DNA of 64,000 nt from assembly GCF_000732925.1 (NCBI RefSeq), contig NZ_CP008953.1:62001-126000 (forward strand), given 5' to 3'. Position 1 is the stretch's first letter, and every line of letters begins with the position of its first letter. The translations under genes and the position numbers were made by a program. Shown here in pieces: positions 55,169 through 63,825 of the stretch. Under the pieces are notes generated by a model that saw only the letters and a list, made by a program, of their open reading frames with translations, had not been told where the DNA came from and searched no databases. This DNA is from Amycolatopsis japonica. Its GTDB lineage: Bacteria > Actinomycetota > Actinomycetes > Mycobacteriales > Pseudonocardiaceae.

Positions 55169-56935
55169 CTACAGAGCGCCCACGGCCGCCCACACCCGAT
55201 GCGGGTCGAGGTCCATCGGCCGCGAGTCCGGATCCGGGCGCAGCCGCCGCAGCAGGATCTGCTGCACCAGCGTCGTCGGCCGGGCCGACGCGGCCACCCG
55301 CCGCCAGAACAGGTGATCCTCGAGGCCTTCGAACAGGACCTCGGTGTTCCACCCGCCGAACTCGTCGACCAGCGACCGCCGGACCAGATAGCCGCTGCCG
55401 AGATACGGCAGCGTCCGCAGGCGCCGTTCCTCCGGCGGCAGGGCGCCGACCAGGCCGTCCACCGGATCCGCGACCGGGCAGTGCACGACGTCGGCGCCCT
55501 CCGAAACGGCCAGCAGCCGCTCCAGCAGGAACTCCGAAGCCCGCATCCCGCCGTCGAGCACCAGCAGCCACGACGCCGTCGAACGTTCCAGCAGCGAGTT
55601 CCGGGTGAGCCCGCGGCCGAGCGGGGCCTCGTGCAGCAGGACGTCGTACGGGCGCGGCCGCGGCCACGGGTGCACGCCGTCCTCGCCGACCAGCACCTTC
55701 CGCGGGGTCACGCTACCCGTGATCAGGTCGTTCGCGAGATCGTCCGGGTCGGCTTCGCCGGTCCGCCGCACGATCAGCACGTCGACGTCGGCGGTGCCTG
55801 CCATCGACGTCGCCGCAGGCTCCCAGGTTCGCGAGGCGACCCGCCGGGCCCCCGCCGCGCGCTGCGCGATCCGGGCCGACAGCGCCGTCCCGCTTGCCGA
55901 GGCAGGTCCGGCGGCGGACCGGTCGCCCGCGAACCGCGCGTCGAACGACGGGGTGTCGATCGCCAGCGCGTTTTCCGGATTCCGCAGGCTCGTCGCCCGC
56001 GCCCGCGCCGGGGCGATGTCCGCGGCGGGCGCCGAACCCAGCGAGGACGCCAGCTCGATCAGCCGCCGCGCGGACGCCGTCATGTCCAGCGACTTCACGA
56101 AGCCATAGGCGGCCGAACGCAGGTGCCGCTCCCGTTCCGGCTCGCCGGCGAGCGCGGCGACGACCGAGCCCAGCGACTCCGGCCGCGCCAGGACCAGGTG
56201 CTCGCCGGGGACCATCGGTTCGACGTCGACGGACGTCTCGCTGACCACCACGCAGCCGTTGGTCATCGCTTCGAGCGTGCGCACCCACTCCAGGGTCTGC
56301 TTCCGCTCGCGGTGCAGGTTCAGCAGGAACCGCGACCGCGCGAGATGCTCGAATTTCGCCTTGCCGGGCAGAAAGTCGACGCGGGCGGCGGTCATCGGCT
56401 CGTGCGGCGGGGTCAGCAGCCGCGTCCGCAGGCCGGCGAGGTCCCGCGCGTACGAGCCGAGCAGCATCGACCGACGCCGTTCGGCCGTGCCGAGGTAGGT
56501 GACGTCGAGGTCGCGCGGAGCGTCGAGGTCTCCGCCCCACAGATCCCACAGCGGGGTGTAGCCGAGCTGGAAATGCTCGACGGTGATCCCGCGCCGCCGC
56601 AGTTCGGCGGTCGAATCGGTGTTGATGTCGACGGCGCCGCCCAGGATGGACAGCAGTTCCGCGTTGCGCTCGAAGGTCGCCGTCCCGGGGTGCTCCACGC
56701 AGAACCCGATGGTGCGGCGGCACTGCGCGGCGGTCGGGAAGTCGGCGTCCGGGACGGTCACGAAGTACTCGTGGGGGACGACGACGTACACCGTGTCGCC
56801 GTCGGACTCGGGGTACGCGCCGATCGCGGTCCTCGCCTTGCCGCCCGCCGTGCGCACGGCGTCGGCGACCACCTCCAAGAGCTCCTCCATGAAGGCGGAA
56901 CCGCCCTCGGCGGACACGAAGCAGAGTTCGGTCAC
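55169..56935 (-). CDS. Two-domain glycosyltransferase
   Basis: A 588-residue protein. The N-terminal half (about 1-300) looks like a GT-B-type transferase of the kind with ERNAELLSILGGAVDI and RFLLNLHRE; KQTLEWVRTLEAMTNGCVVVSE is a family donor-site block. The second half (about 380-588) resembles a GT-A/GT2 domain (LLVLDGGMRASEFLLERLL, YLGSGYLVRRSLVDEFGGWNTEVLFEGLEDHLFWRRV, cited by ends). It is the last gene of the glycan operon and overlaps the coiled-coil gene (GTGA). Probable role: polymerising or side-branching two sugars. Confidence 0.8.
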   Translation of the reverse strand: MTELCFVSAEGGSAFMEELLEVVADAVRTAGGKARTAIGAYPESDGDTVYVVVPHEYFVTVPDADFPTAAQCRRTIGFCVEHPGTATFERNAELLSILGGAVDINTDSTAELRRRGITVEHFQLGYTPLWDLWGGDLDAPRDLDVTYLGTAERRRSMLLGSYARDLAGLRTRLLTPPHEPMTAARVDFLPGKAKFEHLARSRFLLNLHRERKQTLEWVRTLEAMTNGCVVVSETSVDVEPMVPGEHLVLARPESLGSVVAALAGEPERERHLRSAAYGFVKSLDMTASARRLIELASSLGSAPAADIAPARARATSLRNPENALAIDTPSFDARFAGDRSAAGPASASGTALSARIAQRAAGARRVASRTWEPAATSMAGTADVDVLIVRRTGEADPDDLANDLITGSVTPRKVLVGEDGVHPWPRPRPYDVLLHEAPLGRGLTRNSLLERSTASWLLVLDGGMRASEFLLERLLAVSEGADVVHCPVADPVDGLVGALPPEERRLRTLPYLGSGYLVRRSLVDEFGGWNTEVLFEGLEDHLFWRRVAASARPTTLVQQILLRRLRPDPDSRPMDLDPHRVWAAVGAL

Positions 56936-57483
56936 GGCCGGTCCATCTTCTTTCGCACGACCCGCAGCGGAGCGGTCACCCGCCAGCTGACGGTGCGGCG
57001 TGTGGCGTCGAGTTCTCTTGCCATCTCGGCGGCGAGCCGTTCGGCGTTGAGCAGGCGCTGCCGGTCGACCGACGGTTCGCCGCCGGGCAGGACGTCCGCG
57101 TCGGCGACGCCCGCCGACACCACGAGTTCGGCGTCGAGCAGCGCGAGCCGGAGCTTGTCCCGCTCCTCGCGGCAGGTCTTCAGCTCCGCGCGCAGCGAGT
57201 CACGCTGCTGGTGGGCGAGCAGGACCTCGGCCTCCAGCGCCTGAAGCCGCGCTTTGGCGACGTCGAGCTCTTCCTGCTGCGAAGCCACTTTTTGATTCAA
57301 CACGGCTTGGATGGCGGCGGACTCGCCTTCGTCCGGCGCGGAGGCGGTGGCCTCGCGCAGTTCGTGCTCGGTTTCGGCCAGCTTCGCCTTCAGCCGGTCT
57401 TGCTCGGCGGTGAAGACCTGCCGTTCGGCACGGAGCCGGGTCAGCTCCGCCTGGACACGGCCGGGAATGTCGGTGTCAGACAT
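56932..57483 (-). CDS. Coiled-coil protein of the glycan operon
   Basis: About 183 residues from ATG 57483, 8 bases inside the preceding glycosyltransferase gene. Residues about 8-105 are a continuous heptad-rich coiled coil (LTRLRAERQVFTAEQDRL, LEAEVLLAHQQRDSLRAELK). The tail carries SWRVTAPLRVVRKK, a basic amphipathic motif common at the ends of surface-glycan transferases and fit for membrane binding. It has no catalytic motif. It may act as a scaffold or ruler for the other enzymes. Confidence 0.8.
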   Translation of the reverse strand: MSDTDIPGRVQAELTRLRAERQVFTAEQDRLKAKLAETEHELREATASAPDEGESAAIQAVLNQKVASQQEELDVAKARLQALEAEVLLAHQQRDSLRAELKTCREERDKLRLALLDAELVVSAGVADADVLPGGEPSVDRQRLLNAERLAAEMARELDATRRTVSWRVTAPLRVVRKKMDRP

Positions 57484-59377
57484 GAACGCCCCCACTCAGT
57501 TCGGTCAGGATTTCGGAGTACTCGCGCGCGTAGCCCGCCGGGTCGAGCCACGGCAGCAGCTTCTTGTGCGCGGCCTTGGCCATCTCGCGGCGGCGCGTGG
57601 CCGACGTGCCCAGCGCGCGCAGCAACGCCGCGGTCAGCGCGTCGACGTCGTTGGTCTCGAACAGCCAGCCCGTCTCGCCGTCGACGATCATCTCCCGCGC
57701 GCCGAACACGTCGGTCGCCGCGACCGGGACGCCACAGGACACGGCTTCGAGGATCGAGCGCGGCAGCGACTCGATGTCGGAGTTGTTCACGAAGATGTCG
57801 GCGGCCTGCAGCCAGCGCAGCGGATCCGGCTGGATCGGCACCAGGCTGACGGATCTCTCCAGGCCCGCGCGTTCGACCGATTCCTCCATCGCCAGCCCGT
57901 ACGGCGACGGGTGCAGGCCGACGATGGACAGCTTCGCCTCGGGGTGGATCCTGTGGATCCGCTCCATCGCCGAGATCAGCGGCGCCTGCCCCTTGCGGGA
58001 TTCCGCGATGCCGATGTTGACCAGCACGATGTCGTCCGGCGAGTAGCCGAGCATGTCGCGCGCCTGCTGCCGCGTCTCCGACCGCGTCCTGCCGCCGAAC
58101 TTGTGCATCGGCGTGCCGTAGCGGACGGTCCGGCAGCGTTCCGGCTTGCTGTACGGCAGGAACATCTCGCGTGTGGCGTCCGCGACGAACAGCAGCTTGT
58201 CGACCTCGGCGAGGGTGCTTTCCCAGCGCTGCCAGACCGCGGCGGGCGGTTTCGCCGGGCCCCAGTTCTGGTAGGCGAACGCGGGCAGCGAGAAGCTCTC
58301 GTGGATGACCCACGCCGTCGGCATCCCGGCGCGCTTCGCCGCGTCGGCGCCGACGAAGCCGCCGAGAGTGTTGACGAGCGCGACGCCCGCTCCGGAGCAC
58401 TTCGCGAAGCGCGCCAGCTCGGCGACATGCCCTTCGTACGCGGGCACCGTCTGGCTCCGGTAGTGCGTCGTGACGTGCACGGGGATGCCGAGTTCGCGGC
58501 AGTCCGCGCGCAGCGGGCCGTCGGTCTCGCTGACCAGGCTGACCTGCCAACCGTGGTCGGTCACCATCCGGCTCAGCAGTTCCTGCAGCCACAGCTGCCC
58601 GCCGCCGACGCTGAGGCTGTGCGTGAACACCAGCACGTGCTTCGGGTCGGTCGGGATGTTCACCCGCGCCATCGCGCGGGCGGTGTCCTCGGCCAGCTCG
58701 TCGGCGCGTTCGGCGTCGTCCAGATCCGCGGCAGGGTTGCGAAGCGTGAAGGTGCGCTTCGCCGATACGACCTCGCCGACGCCATCGGTGCGGTATCGGA
58801 CGCGAAGCGACAGCGTCCGCTCTCCGCCGTACGGGAGGTCGACGGGCACCCGCGCCTCGAATCCGCTCACCGCGGCGTCGTCGAAACCGGGGAATTCCTC
58901 GGGAACGTCCTTGCACGGCAGACGGGTGCGCGCCCTGACCGTGCCGCCGCCTTCGACCATGATCTCGATCAAGCTGGGCGCCCGCCCTTGCAACAAGGCC
59001 CAACCCGTCACATGGACGACTCGCCCTTCGGCGACCTTGTCCTGCTTCGGAGTCTTGAGTTCGCCCAGCCAGAGCGGTTCTTCACCCGGCAGTGTTCCGA
59101 CGTGGACGGTCGCCCGGTTCAGCACGCGCTCGTCCGGGCCGGCGACGACGATTTCCTGAGTGCCCGCGGGGACCGCGGAGGCCGGGACCGCACGCCAGCC
59201 GAAAGTGCCTTCGGGCGCGCCTGGGCACGACTCGGGGGACAGGTCCGCCTTGACGTCCGCGATGGTCACGGACATCTCGTCGATCCGGCTGATCCCGGTC
59301 GTCCAGCCCCGGAGCTCGAACAGATGCCCGACAGGCCGGTCCGGGGTCAGAATGCCGGCGGTATGCAGGCTCGTCAT
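57476..59377 (-). CDS. Glycosyltransferase family 4 protein with N-terminal beta-domain
   Basis: A 633-residue protein. Residues 1-225 form a beta-rich region (WTTGISRIDEMSVTIADVK, GRVVHVTGWALLQGRAPS) that may bind glycan or lipid. The GT4 part follows: VFTHSLSVGGGQLWLQ (acceptor side), and the donor site ADIFVNNSDIESLPRSILEAVSCGVPVAATDVFGAREMI, cited by ends. A sugar nucleotide is the donor. The ATG 59377 overlaps the methyltransferase-kinase gene by 4 bases. Confidence 0.88.
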   Translation of the reverse strand: MTSLHTAGILTPDRPVGHLFELRGWTTGISRIDEMSVTIADVKADLSPESCPGAPEGTFGWRAVPASAVPAGTQEIVVAGPDERVLNRATVHVGTLPGEEPLWLGELKTPKQDKVAEGRVVHVTGWALLQGRAPSLIEIMVEGGGTVRARTRLPCKDVPEEFPGFDDAAVSGFEARVPVDLPYGGERTLSLRVRYRTDGVGEVVSAKRTFTLRNPAADLDDAERADELAEDTARAMARVNIPTDPKHVLVFTHSLSVGGGQLWLQELLSRMVTDHGWQVSLVSETDGPLRADCRELGIPVHVTTHYRSQTVPAYEGHVAELARFAKCSGAGVALVNTLGGFVGADAAKRAGMPTAWVIHESFSLPAFAYQNWGPAKPPAAVWQRWESTLAEVDKLLFVADATREMFLPYSKPERCRTVRYGTPMHKFGGRTRSETRQQARDMLGYSPDDIVLVNIGIAESRKGQAPLISAMERIHRIHPEAKLSIVGLHPSPYGLAMEESVERAGLERSVSLVPIQPDPLRWLQAADIFVNNSDIESLPRSILEAVSCGVPVAATDVFGAREMIVDGETGWLFETNDVDALTAALLRALGTSATRRREMAKAAHKKLLPWLDPAGYAREYSEILTELSGGVHV

Positions 59378-60717
59378 CGCTTCGCTACCTCGTCTTCGTT
59401 CGCCGCCACAGCGGCGCCGACCTTCGTGGAACGGTACTCGTGGACGGTCCGCGCCAGGCGTGTTCGCCAAATCCCGGCGATGGCCGCGCGTACCTCGTCG
59501 GTGCCGTGCGCGGCGCCGCACGAGCCGATCGTGGAGAAGGCCACTTCACGCTCCAGCGCACCGTCCACAAAGGAGGGATGGAGGCCGATCAGCACGCCGA
59601 GCCAGCCCGCCAGATCGCGCATCGAGCCGTCGTCCGCCGCCGCGGACCAGCCCGCGTCGGTGAGCTTGTCGGCCAGCACCAGCACCCCGCGCTCGATCAC
59701 TTCGGGCACTCCGGCGCCCGCGTGCCGCCATTCGAGATCGATCGGGCGCAGCACCGCACCGTCGACGAGGACGTTGTGCGGCACCAGATCCCACAGCGCC
59801 TCGACCCCGCGAGCCGCCTCCGCGCGGACGAGATCCCGCCAGCCGGTGAGCAGCTCCGCGACCCGCTCCGGTTCGTCGAGCAGGACTTCGACCATCGTCG
59901 GGGCGTCGTAGACCTTGTCCGTGCACGGTCCGACCGAGATCCCGGCCACCGGCGAGGACGGCACCAGCGGCACGCGGCGGACTTCGGCACCTTCACCGGT
60001 GCGCACTACGTCGGCGCGCGTACACGCGAACGCGGCGCGCTCGGCGGTGTTGAAGTAGGTCGCGAGCCGGAAGGCCGGCCAGAGCGCGGCGGCGCCGGGG
60101 CCACAGAGCAGGGCGAGGCCGTTCGCGGGACCACCGGTGATCGCCGCGGACAGCCGGGGCAGTTCGGTGTCGATCCGCTCGCTCCGTACCGCGCGGGCGA
60201 CCTCGTGACCGGGGGAACAGAGCAACTCACGCTGGACTTCGAGGCCAGCCGTCGCCAACGTCCCGGCGACAGCGCGCGAAGACGTCAGCACCACGACGGC
60301 GCCCATCGGCGACAACCGCTCGCGAACCGACTCCAACAGACCCCGTGTCGCGTACGGCTGCTGGACGACGACGAGGTCGTAGCCGTCGGACGGCGGCCGG
60401 TCGTGCACCGAGACCGTGCCGAGTTCGTGGGTGCGGAACCGCACCGCGGCGGCACGGACCGGGTCGGCCTCGACGGCGTGCACCGTCGCCGAGACCTCGC
60501 CCAGATACCTGGTGAGAGCACCGAAACCGGCGCCGACCTCCAGGACCTTCGCCGCCTTCGGCAGCACGAGCGCCCGGAGGACGTTCGCGGCGCCATGGTC
60601 GAGCTGGACCCTCTCGGCGGCGCCCTGACCGGCGAAGTGCAGCTCGTCGGACAGCGAACCGGTGTCCTCGGTCAGGGAGAGCAAGGTGGTGAGCAACCGT
60701 GCCGTCGCCGCGGACAT
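59374..60717 (-). CDS. WbdD-like fused SAM methyltransferase and kinase-fold protein
   Basis: A 447-residue protein. The methyltransferase part has KVLEVGAGFGALTRYLG (57-73) and VHAVEADP (79-86). The second half shows a kinase-like catalytic loop, LWDLVPHNVLVDG (Asp310, Asn315), and a metal Asp in PIDLEW (Asp327). This domain order recalls WbdD, which methylates and phosphorylates the end of an O-polysaccharide to stop its growth. That function here is inferred. It starts 3 bases after the membrane-protein gene and overlaps the GT4 gene. Confidence 0.75.
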   Translation of the reverse strand: MSAATARLLTTLLSLTEDTGSLSDELHFAGQGAAERVQLDHGAANVLRALVLPKAAKVLEVGAGFGALTRYLGEVSATVHAVEADPVRAAAVRFRTHELGTVSVHDRPPSDGYDLVVVQQPYATRGLLESVRERLSPMGAVVVLTSSRAVAGTLATAGLEVQRELLCSPGHEVARAVRSERIDTELPRLSAAITGGPANGLALLCGPGAAALWPAFRLATYFNTAERAAFACTRADVVRTGEGAEVRRVPLVPSSPVAGISVGPCTDKVYDAPTMVEVLLDEPERVAELLTGWRDLVRAEAARGVEALWDLVPHNVLVDGAVLRPIDLEWRHAGAGVPEVIERGVLVLADKLTDAGWSAAADDGSMRDLAGWLGVLIGLHPSFVDGALEREVAFSTIGSCGAAHGTDEVRAAIAGIWRTRLARTVHEYRSTKVGAAVAANEDEVAKR

Positions 60718-60720
60718 GGA

Positions 60721-62001
60721 TCAGCCGGTGACGGCGTAGTTTTCCAGCGTCTTCTTCATCGCGCGCTGGTACGTGCCACTCAACGCCTTCTCGCCCTCTT
60801 CGCCACCGAGCGGGTTCTGCAGGATGTCGACGCGGACGATGTTGTTTCCGCTGATCCAGGTGCCCCGATAGGTGCCCTTGTCGCCGTCGATCTTCTTCTG
60901 GAAGTTCAGCTTCGGAGGCATCCCCGGCAGCGGCTCGGTGATCTGCACGAACCCGTTGGTCGCCTGGTACTGGCGAAGCTGCTTGACCAGATCGGCCGCG
61001 GCGCCGGGGCTGGTCAGCGGGATGACCGTGACCGAGATCTTCGCCGGCTGCGGGCCGGTCTCGTCCGGCTCCTTCTGCGAGCCGCGGTACGCGACCTGCT
61101 TCACGCCGGCCGCGATGACCAGATCCGCCTCGCCCTTCTCCAGCCCGGCGATCTCGGCGAGCTGGGCCGCGGGGATCGCGCCGCTCTTCGAGTCCTCCTT
61201 ACCGGCCTGCTCCGGGATCTTCTCGAACAGCAACTCTTCCGGCGTCTTCGGCTTGGTCGGTGACGGCGACGGCGGGGCGGGCTTCGTCGCGGCCGTCGGG
61301 TCCGGCGGGGTGTCACCGCCACCGGAGAAGGCGAAGTAACCGCCGACGCCCAGACCGCCGAGGACCAGGACGGCGACGATCACGATGATCGCGATCTTGC
61401 CGCCCTTGCCCTTGGGCTTGTCCTCGAACACCTCGGGGCCCTGCTTGACCCATTCCGTGCTGCCGACCGGCGAGATCGGCGGGAAGTCCGAGCCACCCCA
61501 CGGCGGGCTGACGTCGTTGTCGTCGGTCCAGCCCTGCTGCTGCGGCTGTTGCTGCTGATAGCCCTGGTGCTGCTGCGGAAAGCCGCCCGCGGGCGAGGCC
61601 TGGCCCTGCTGGGGGAAACCACCCGGCGGCGACGCCACCGGCGGCACGACCTGGGTGCGGTTCGGGTCCGCCTGCTGTTGCTGCCAGTTCGGGACGACCT
61701 GGGTGCGTTCGCCCTCACCGCCCTGCGGCTGGTTCACCGGCGCGATGATCTGCGTCGAGTCGGCGCTGGGCTGGCCGGGCTGCTGCTGCGGCGCCTGCTG
61801 CTGTTGCGGAGCGGGCGGCTGTTGCTGCTGGAACGGCTGCTGCGGCTGCTGACCGGGCTGCTGGACCTGCTGCTGGGCGGGGTCGCCGTACGCGACCGCC
61901 GAAGACAGCACCTGGTCACGGCGGAGCCGGTAATCGTCGGCGGAGAGCCGCCCAGATGCGAGCTCTTCGTCCAGATTGCGCAGCTCTTCCTGCCAGGACA
62001 C
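60721..62001 (-). CDS. SHOCT-like N-terminal, Gln-rich, single-pass membrane protein
   Basis: About 426 residues from GTG 62001 (GTG 62004 is next to it), behind AGGGGGCC. The first 40 residues are a SHOCT-like helical hairpin (WQEELRNLDEELASGRLS), followed by a Gln/Pro-rich linker to about 180, one membrane helix (IAIIVIVAVLVLGGLGVGGYFAF, cited by ends) and an outer domain (about 250-426). It is 3 bases from the methyltransferase-kinase gene, so it belongs to the glycan operon. The outer domain is unclassified. Confidence 0.8.
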   Translation of the reverse strand: MSWQEELRNLDEELASGRLSADDYRLRRDQVLSSAVAYGDPAQQQVQQPGQQPQQPFQQQQPPAPQQQQAPQQQPGQPSADSTQIIAPVNQPQGGEGERTQVVPNWQQQQADPNRTQVVPPVASPPGGFPQQGQASPAGGFPQQHQGYQQQQPQQQGWTDDNDVSPPWGGSDFPPISPVGSTEWVKQGPEVFEDKPKGKGGKIAIIVIVAVLVLGGLGVGGYFAFSGGGDTPPDPTAATKPAPPSPSPTKPKTPEELLFEKIPEQAGKEDSKSGAIPAAQLAEIAGLEKGEADLVIAAGVKQVAYRGSQKEPDETGPQPAKISVTVIPLTSPGAAADLVKQLRQYQATNGFVQITEPLPGMPPKLNFQKKIDGDKGTYRGTWISGNNIVRVDILQNPLGGEEGEKALSGTYQRAMKKTLENYAVTG

Positions 62002-62145
62002 CACCGGCCCCCTTTTCCGAATTTCCGGCGGGAATGCTCCCGGCCGTCGCGATACCACCACTGCGGTGACCTCGCACATTCTGCACTGCCCGGAGTCGAT
62101 ACGCCCTCGCGGGTCGAATCGTGATCTCCCCGCGACCTGTGCTTC

Positions 62146-63273
62146 TCAGTTCGACGGCAGAACGGTGTCCAACGAGGTCAGCGTCTGCTCCAGCCGGGTG
62201 TCGAGCGCTTGCGGGTCGCCGCCGAGCGGCTGCGAGACCCAAGTCGTCACGGCCATCGTCCCGGAGACGTAACCGAAGCCGCTGAGCTGGCCGTTCTTGT
62301 TCGCGCCGACGAGGGCGAGCCGATCGCCGACGCGCTGCTCGCGCAGCCCGGCGTTGATCGAGTTCCCCCGGAAGTACTTGACGATCGCGGCCGCGTCCTT
62401 CGCGTCGTTCGCCGGGATCACCAGGACGAGGTAACTGTTCGTACCCTCGTTCGAACCCTTGTAGGTGATGGACGCGACGTTCTTGGAGGCGAGGAAGTCG
62501 CCCGCGGCCTTCGAGTAGAAGTTGAGCTCGACGCCCTTCGCGACCGACATCGTCGAGTTGTCCTTCGACGGTGTCCCCGGCAGCGCGGGCAGCCGGTCTT
62601 CCAACGGCGTCTGGGCACTGTCAGGTCGGCCCGACGGTGTGAGGTCGCCCGGCGGCTGGGCCATGCTCGGCTGCTCGGCGACGTTCGAGGACTGAGACGA
62701 GCCCAGCCACAGCGTCCCGCCGATGATCAACGCCAGCACGACCAGCACTCCGGCACCGATGAACAGCCAAGTCGGCTTGCGTTTCCCGACGACCGCGTAG
62801 TCCTCCGCGGGCGCGTAGTGACTCGGGCCGGGCTCGGGCGCCAGGGGCGGAAGCGGCCGGTTCAGTGCGGCGGTGGGCGATGGGTTCTTCGCGGGCGGCG
62901 CGGCACGCAGGTAGACCGTCGGATTGATGTCGGCGGGTGAAGGCGCGGTCGTCTTGTGGTCCGCGATCCGCGGGATGGCGGCCTTCTTCTCGGGCTCCCC
63001 GACGGTCGGCGGCGGCGTGTGGACCGGCTGCGTCCGTTGGTACGGCTGGGGCTGCTGGACCGTGACCGCGGACGGCTCGACCGGGCGCGCGGCGGGATTG
63101 GTGCTGTGCCACGTCCCGCCGGGGCGCCGCAGCGGCGAGGGCACAGGCGACGGCATCGTCCCACCGGAGGCCTCCGCCAAAAGCTCGTCGCGCTTCCTGC
63201 GGTGTTCGGCGTGCCCGATACGACCCGCGGCCAGCTCGACGTCCAGCTGTCGAAGCTCGTCTTGCCAGCTCAT
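62146..63273 (-). CDS. SHOCT-like N-terminal, single-pass membrane protein (paralogue)
   Basis: A 375-residue paralogue of the next gene with the same layout: the SHOCT-like start MSWQDELRQLDVELAAGRI, a Pro-rich linker, a membrane helix (WLFIGAGVLVVLALIIGGTLW) near 170-192 and an outer domain to the end. The linker is Pro/Thr-rich instead of Gln-rich. The two probably arose by duplication. It is 144 bases upstream of the second copy and could begin the operon. Confidence 0.8.
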   Translation of the reverse strand: MSWQDELRQLDVELAAGRIGHAEHRRKRDELLAEASGGTMPSPVPSPLRRPGGTWHSTNPAARPVEPSAVTVQQPQPYQRTQPVHTPPPTVGEPEKKAAIPRIADHKTTAPSPADINPTVYLRAAPPAKNPSPTAALNRPLPPLAPEPGPSHYAPAEDYAVVGKRKPTWLFIGAGVLVVLALIIGGTLWLGSSQSSNVAEQPSMAQPPGDLTPSGRPDSAQTPLEDRLPALPGTPSKDNSTMSVAKGVELNFYSKAAGDFLASKNVASITYKGSNEGTNSYLVLVIPANDAKDAAAIVKYFRGNSINAGLREQRVGDRLALVGANKNGQLSGFGYVSGTMAVTTWVSQPLGGDPQALDTRLEQTLTSLDTVLPSN

Positions 63274-63453
63274 TTAGCCCCCTGCCGCCGGGTGTGGGCA
63301 GCCAGTGTTGCATGCACCCTTATGGGTGGTTGATGTGGTCTTTCCTCATTCTTGCGTCCACTCACGACCTGGTCCAGCACTGATCTCTCGGCAGCGCTCG
63401 CGGCTTTGCCGGAGCGCAAACGAATCGCTCGTAAGTGGATCTACCTGGACTTA

Positions 63454-63459
63454 TAGCAT
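63454..63459 (+). promoter_or_regulatory. -10 hexamer, leaderless type
   Basis: TAGCAT ends 7 bases before the ATG at 63467. It supports this start over in-frame upstream ones. Confidence 0.5.
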
Positions 63460-63466
63460 CAAAGCT

Positions 63467-63808
63467 ATGACATGGGGTACCGTGGAATTGGAGCCGGAGG
63501 TTCGTGACTGGCTGGAGAGTTTGTCCACGGCGCACTTCGCGACAGTGGCTTTCTACGTGGATTTGCTCGCGGAGCAGGGCCCGTTGCTCGGCGAGCCGTA
63601 CACGCGACAGCTCGACGGCAAGTTGCGGGAGTTGCGGTTTCATCTGGATGGAGAAGCCGTGCGGATCACGTACTGGATCGCGTCCGGCCGGCGAATCGTG
63701 TTGCTGACCGAGTTCCGGAAAACGCGCATGCGTGAAGAGCGTGAGGTGCGACGGGCGCGCAAGGCGATGTGGCGATGCGTTGCCCGGGAGCACACGGTCG
63801 ATGAGTGA
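63467..63808 (+). CDS. RelE/HigB-type toxin (phage-derived Gp49-like)
   Basis: A 113-residue protein of the RelE/HigB/Gp49 fold: VRDWLESLSTAHFATVAFYVDLLAE, cited by ends, GEPYTRQLDGKLRELRFHL (the central basic block), RITYWIASGRRIVLLTEFRKTRMRE, cited by ends. Such toxins cut mRNA on the ribosome. The ATG at 63467 lies behind a good -10; a GTG at 63482 is an alternative. Its XRE antitoxin begins 17 bases later, the HigBA toxin-first order. Confidence 0.85.
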   Translation: MTWGTVELEPEVRDWLESLSTAHFATVAFYVDLLAEQGPLLGEPYTRQLDGKLRELRFHLDGEAVRITYWIASGRRIVLLTEFRKTRMREEREVRRARKAMWRCVAREHTVDE

Positions 63809-63825
63809 GGAGAGGAGTGAGATCG

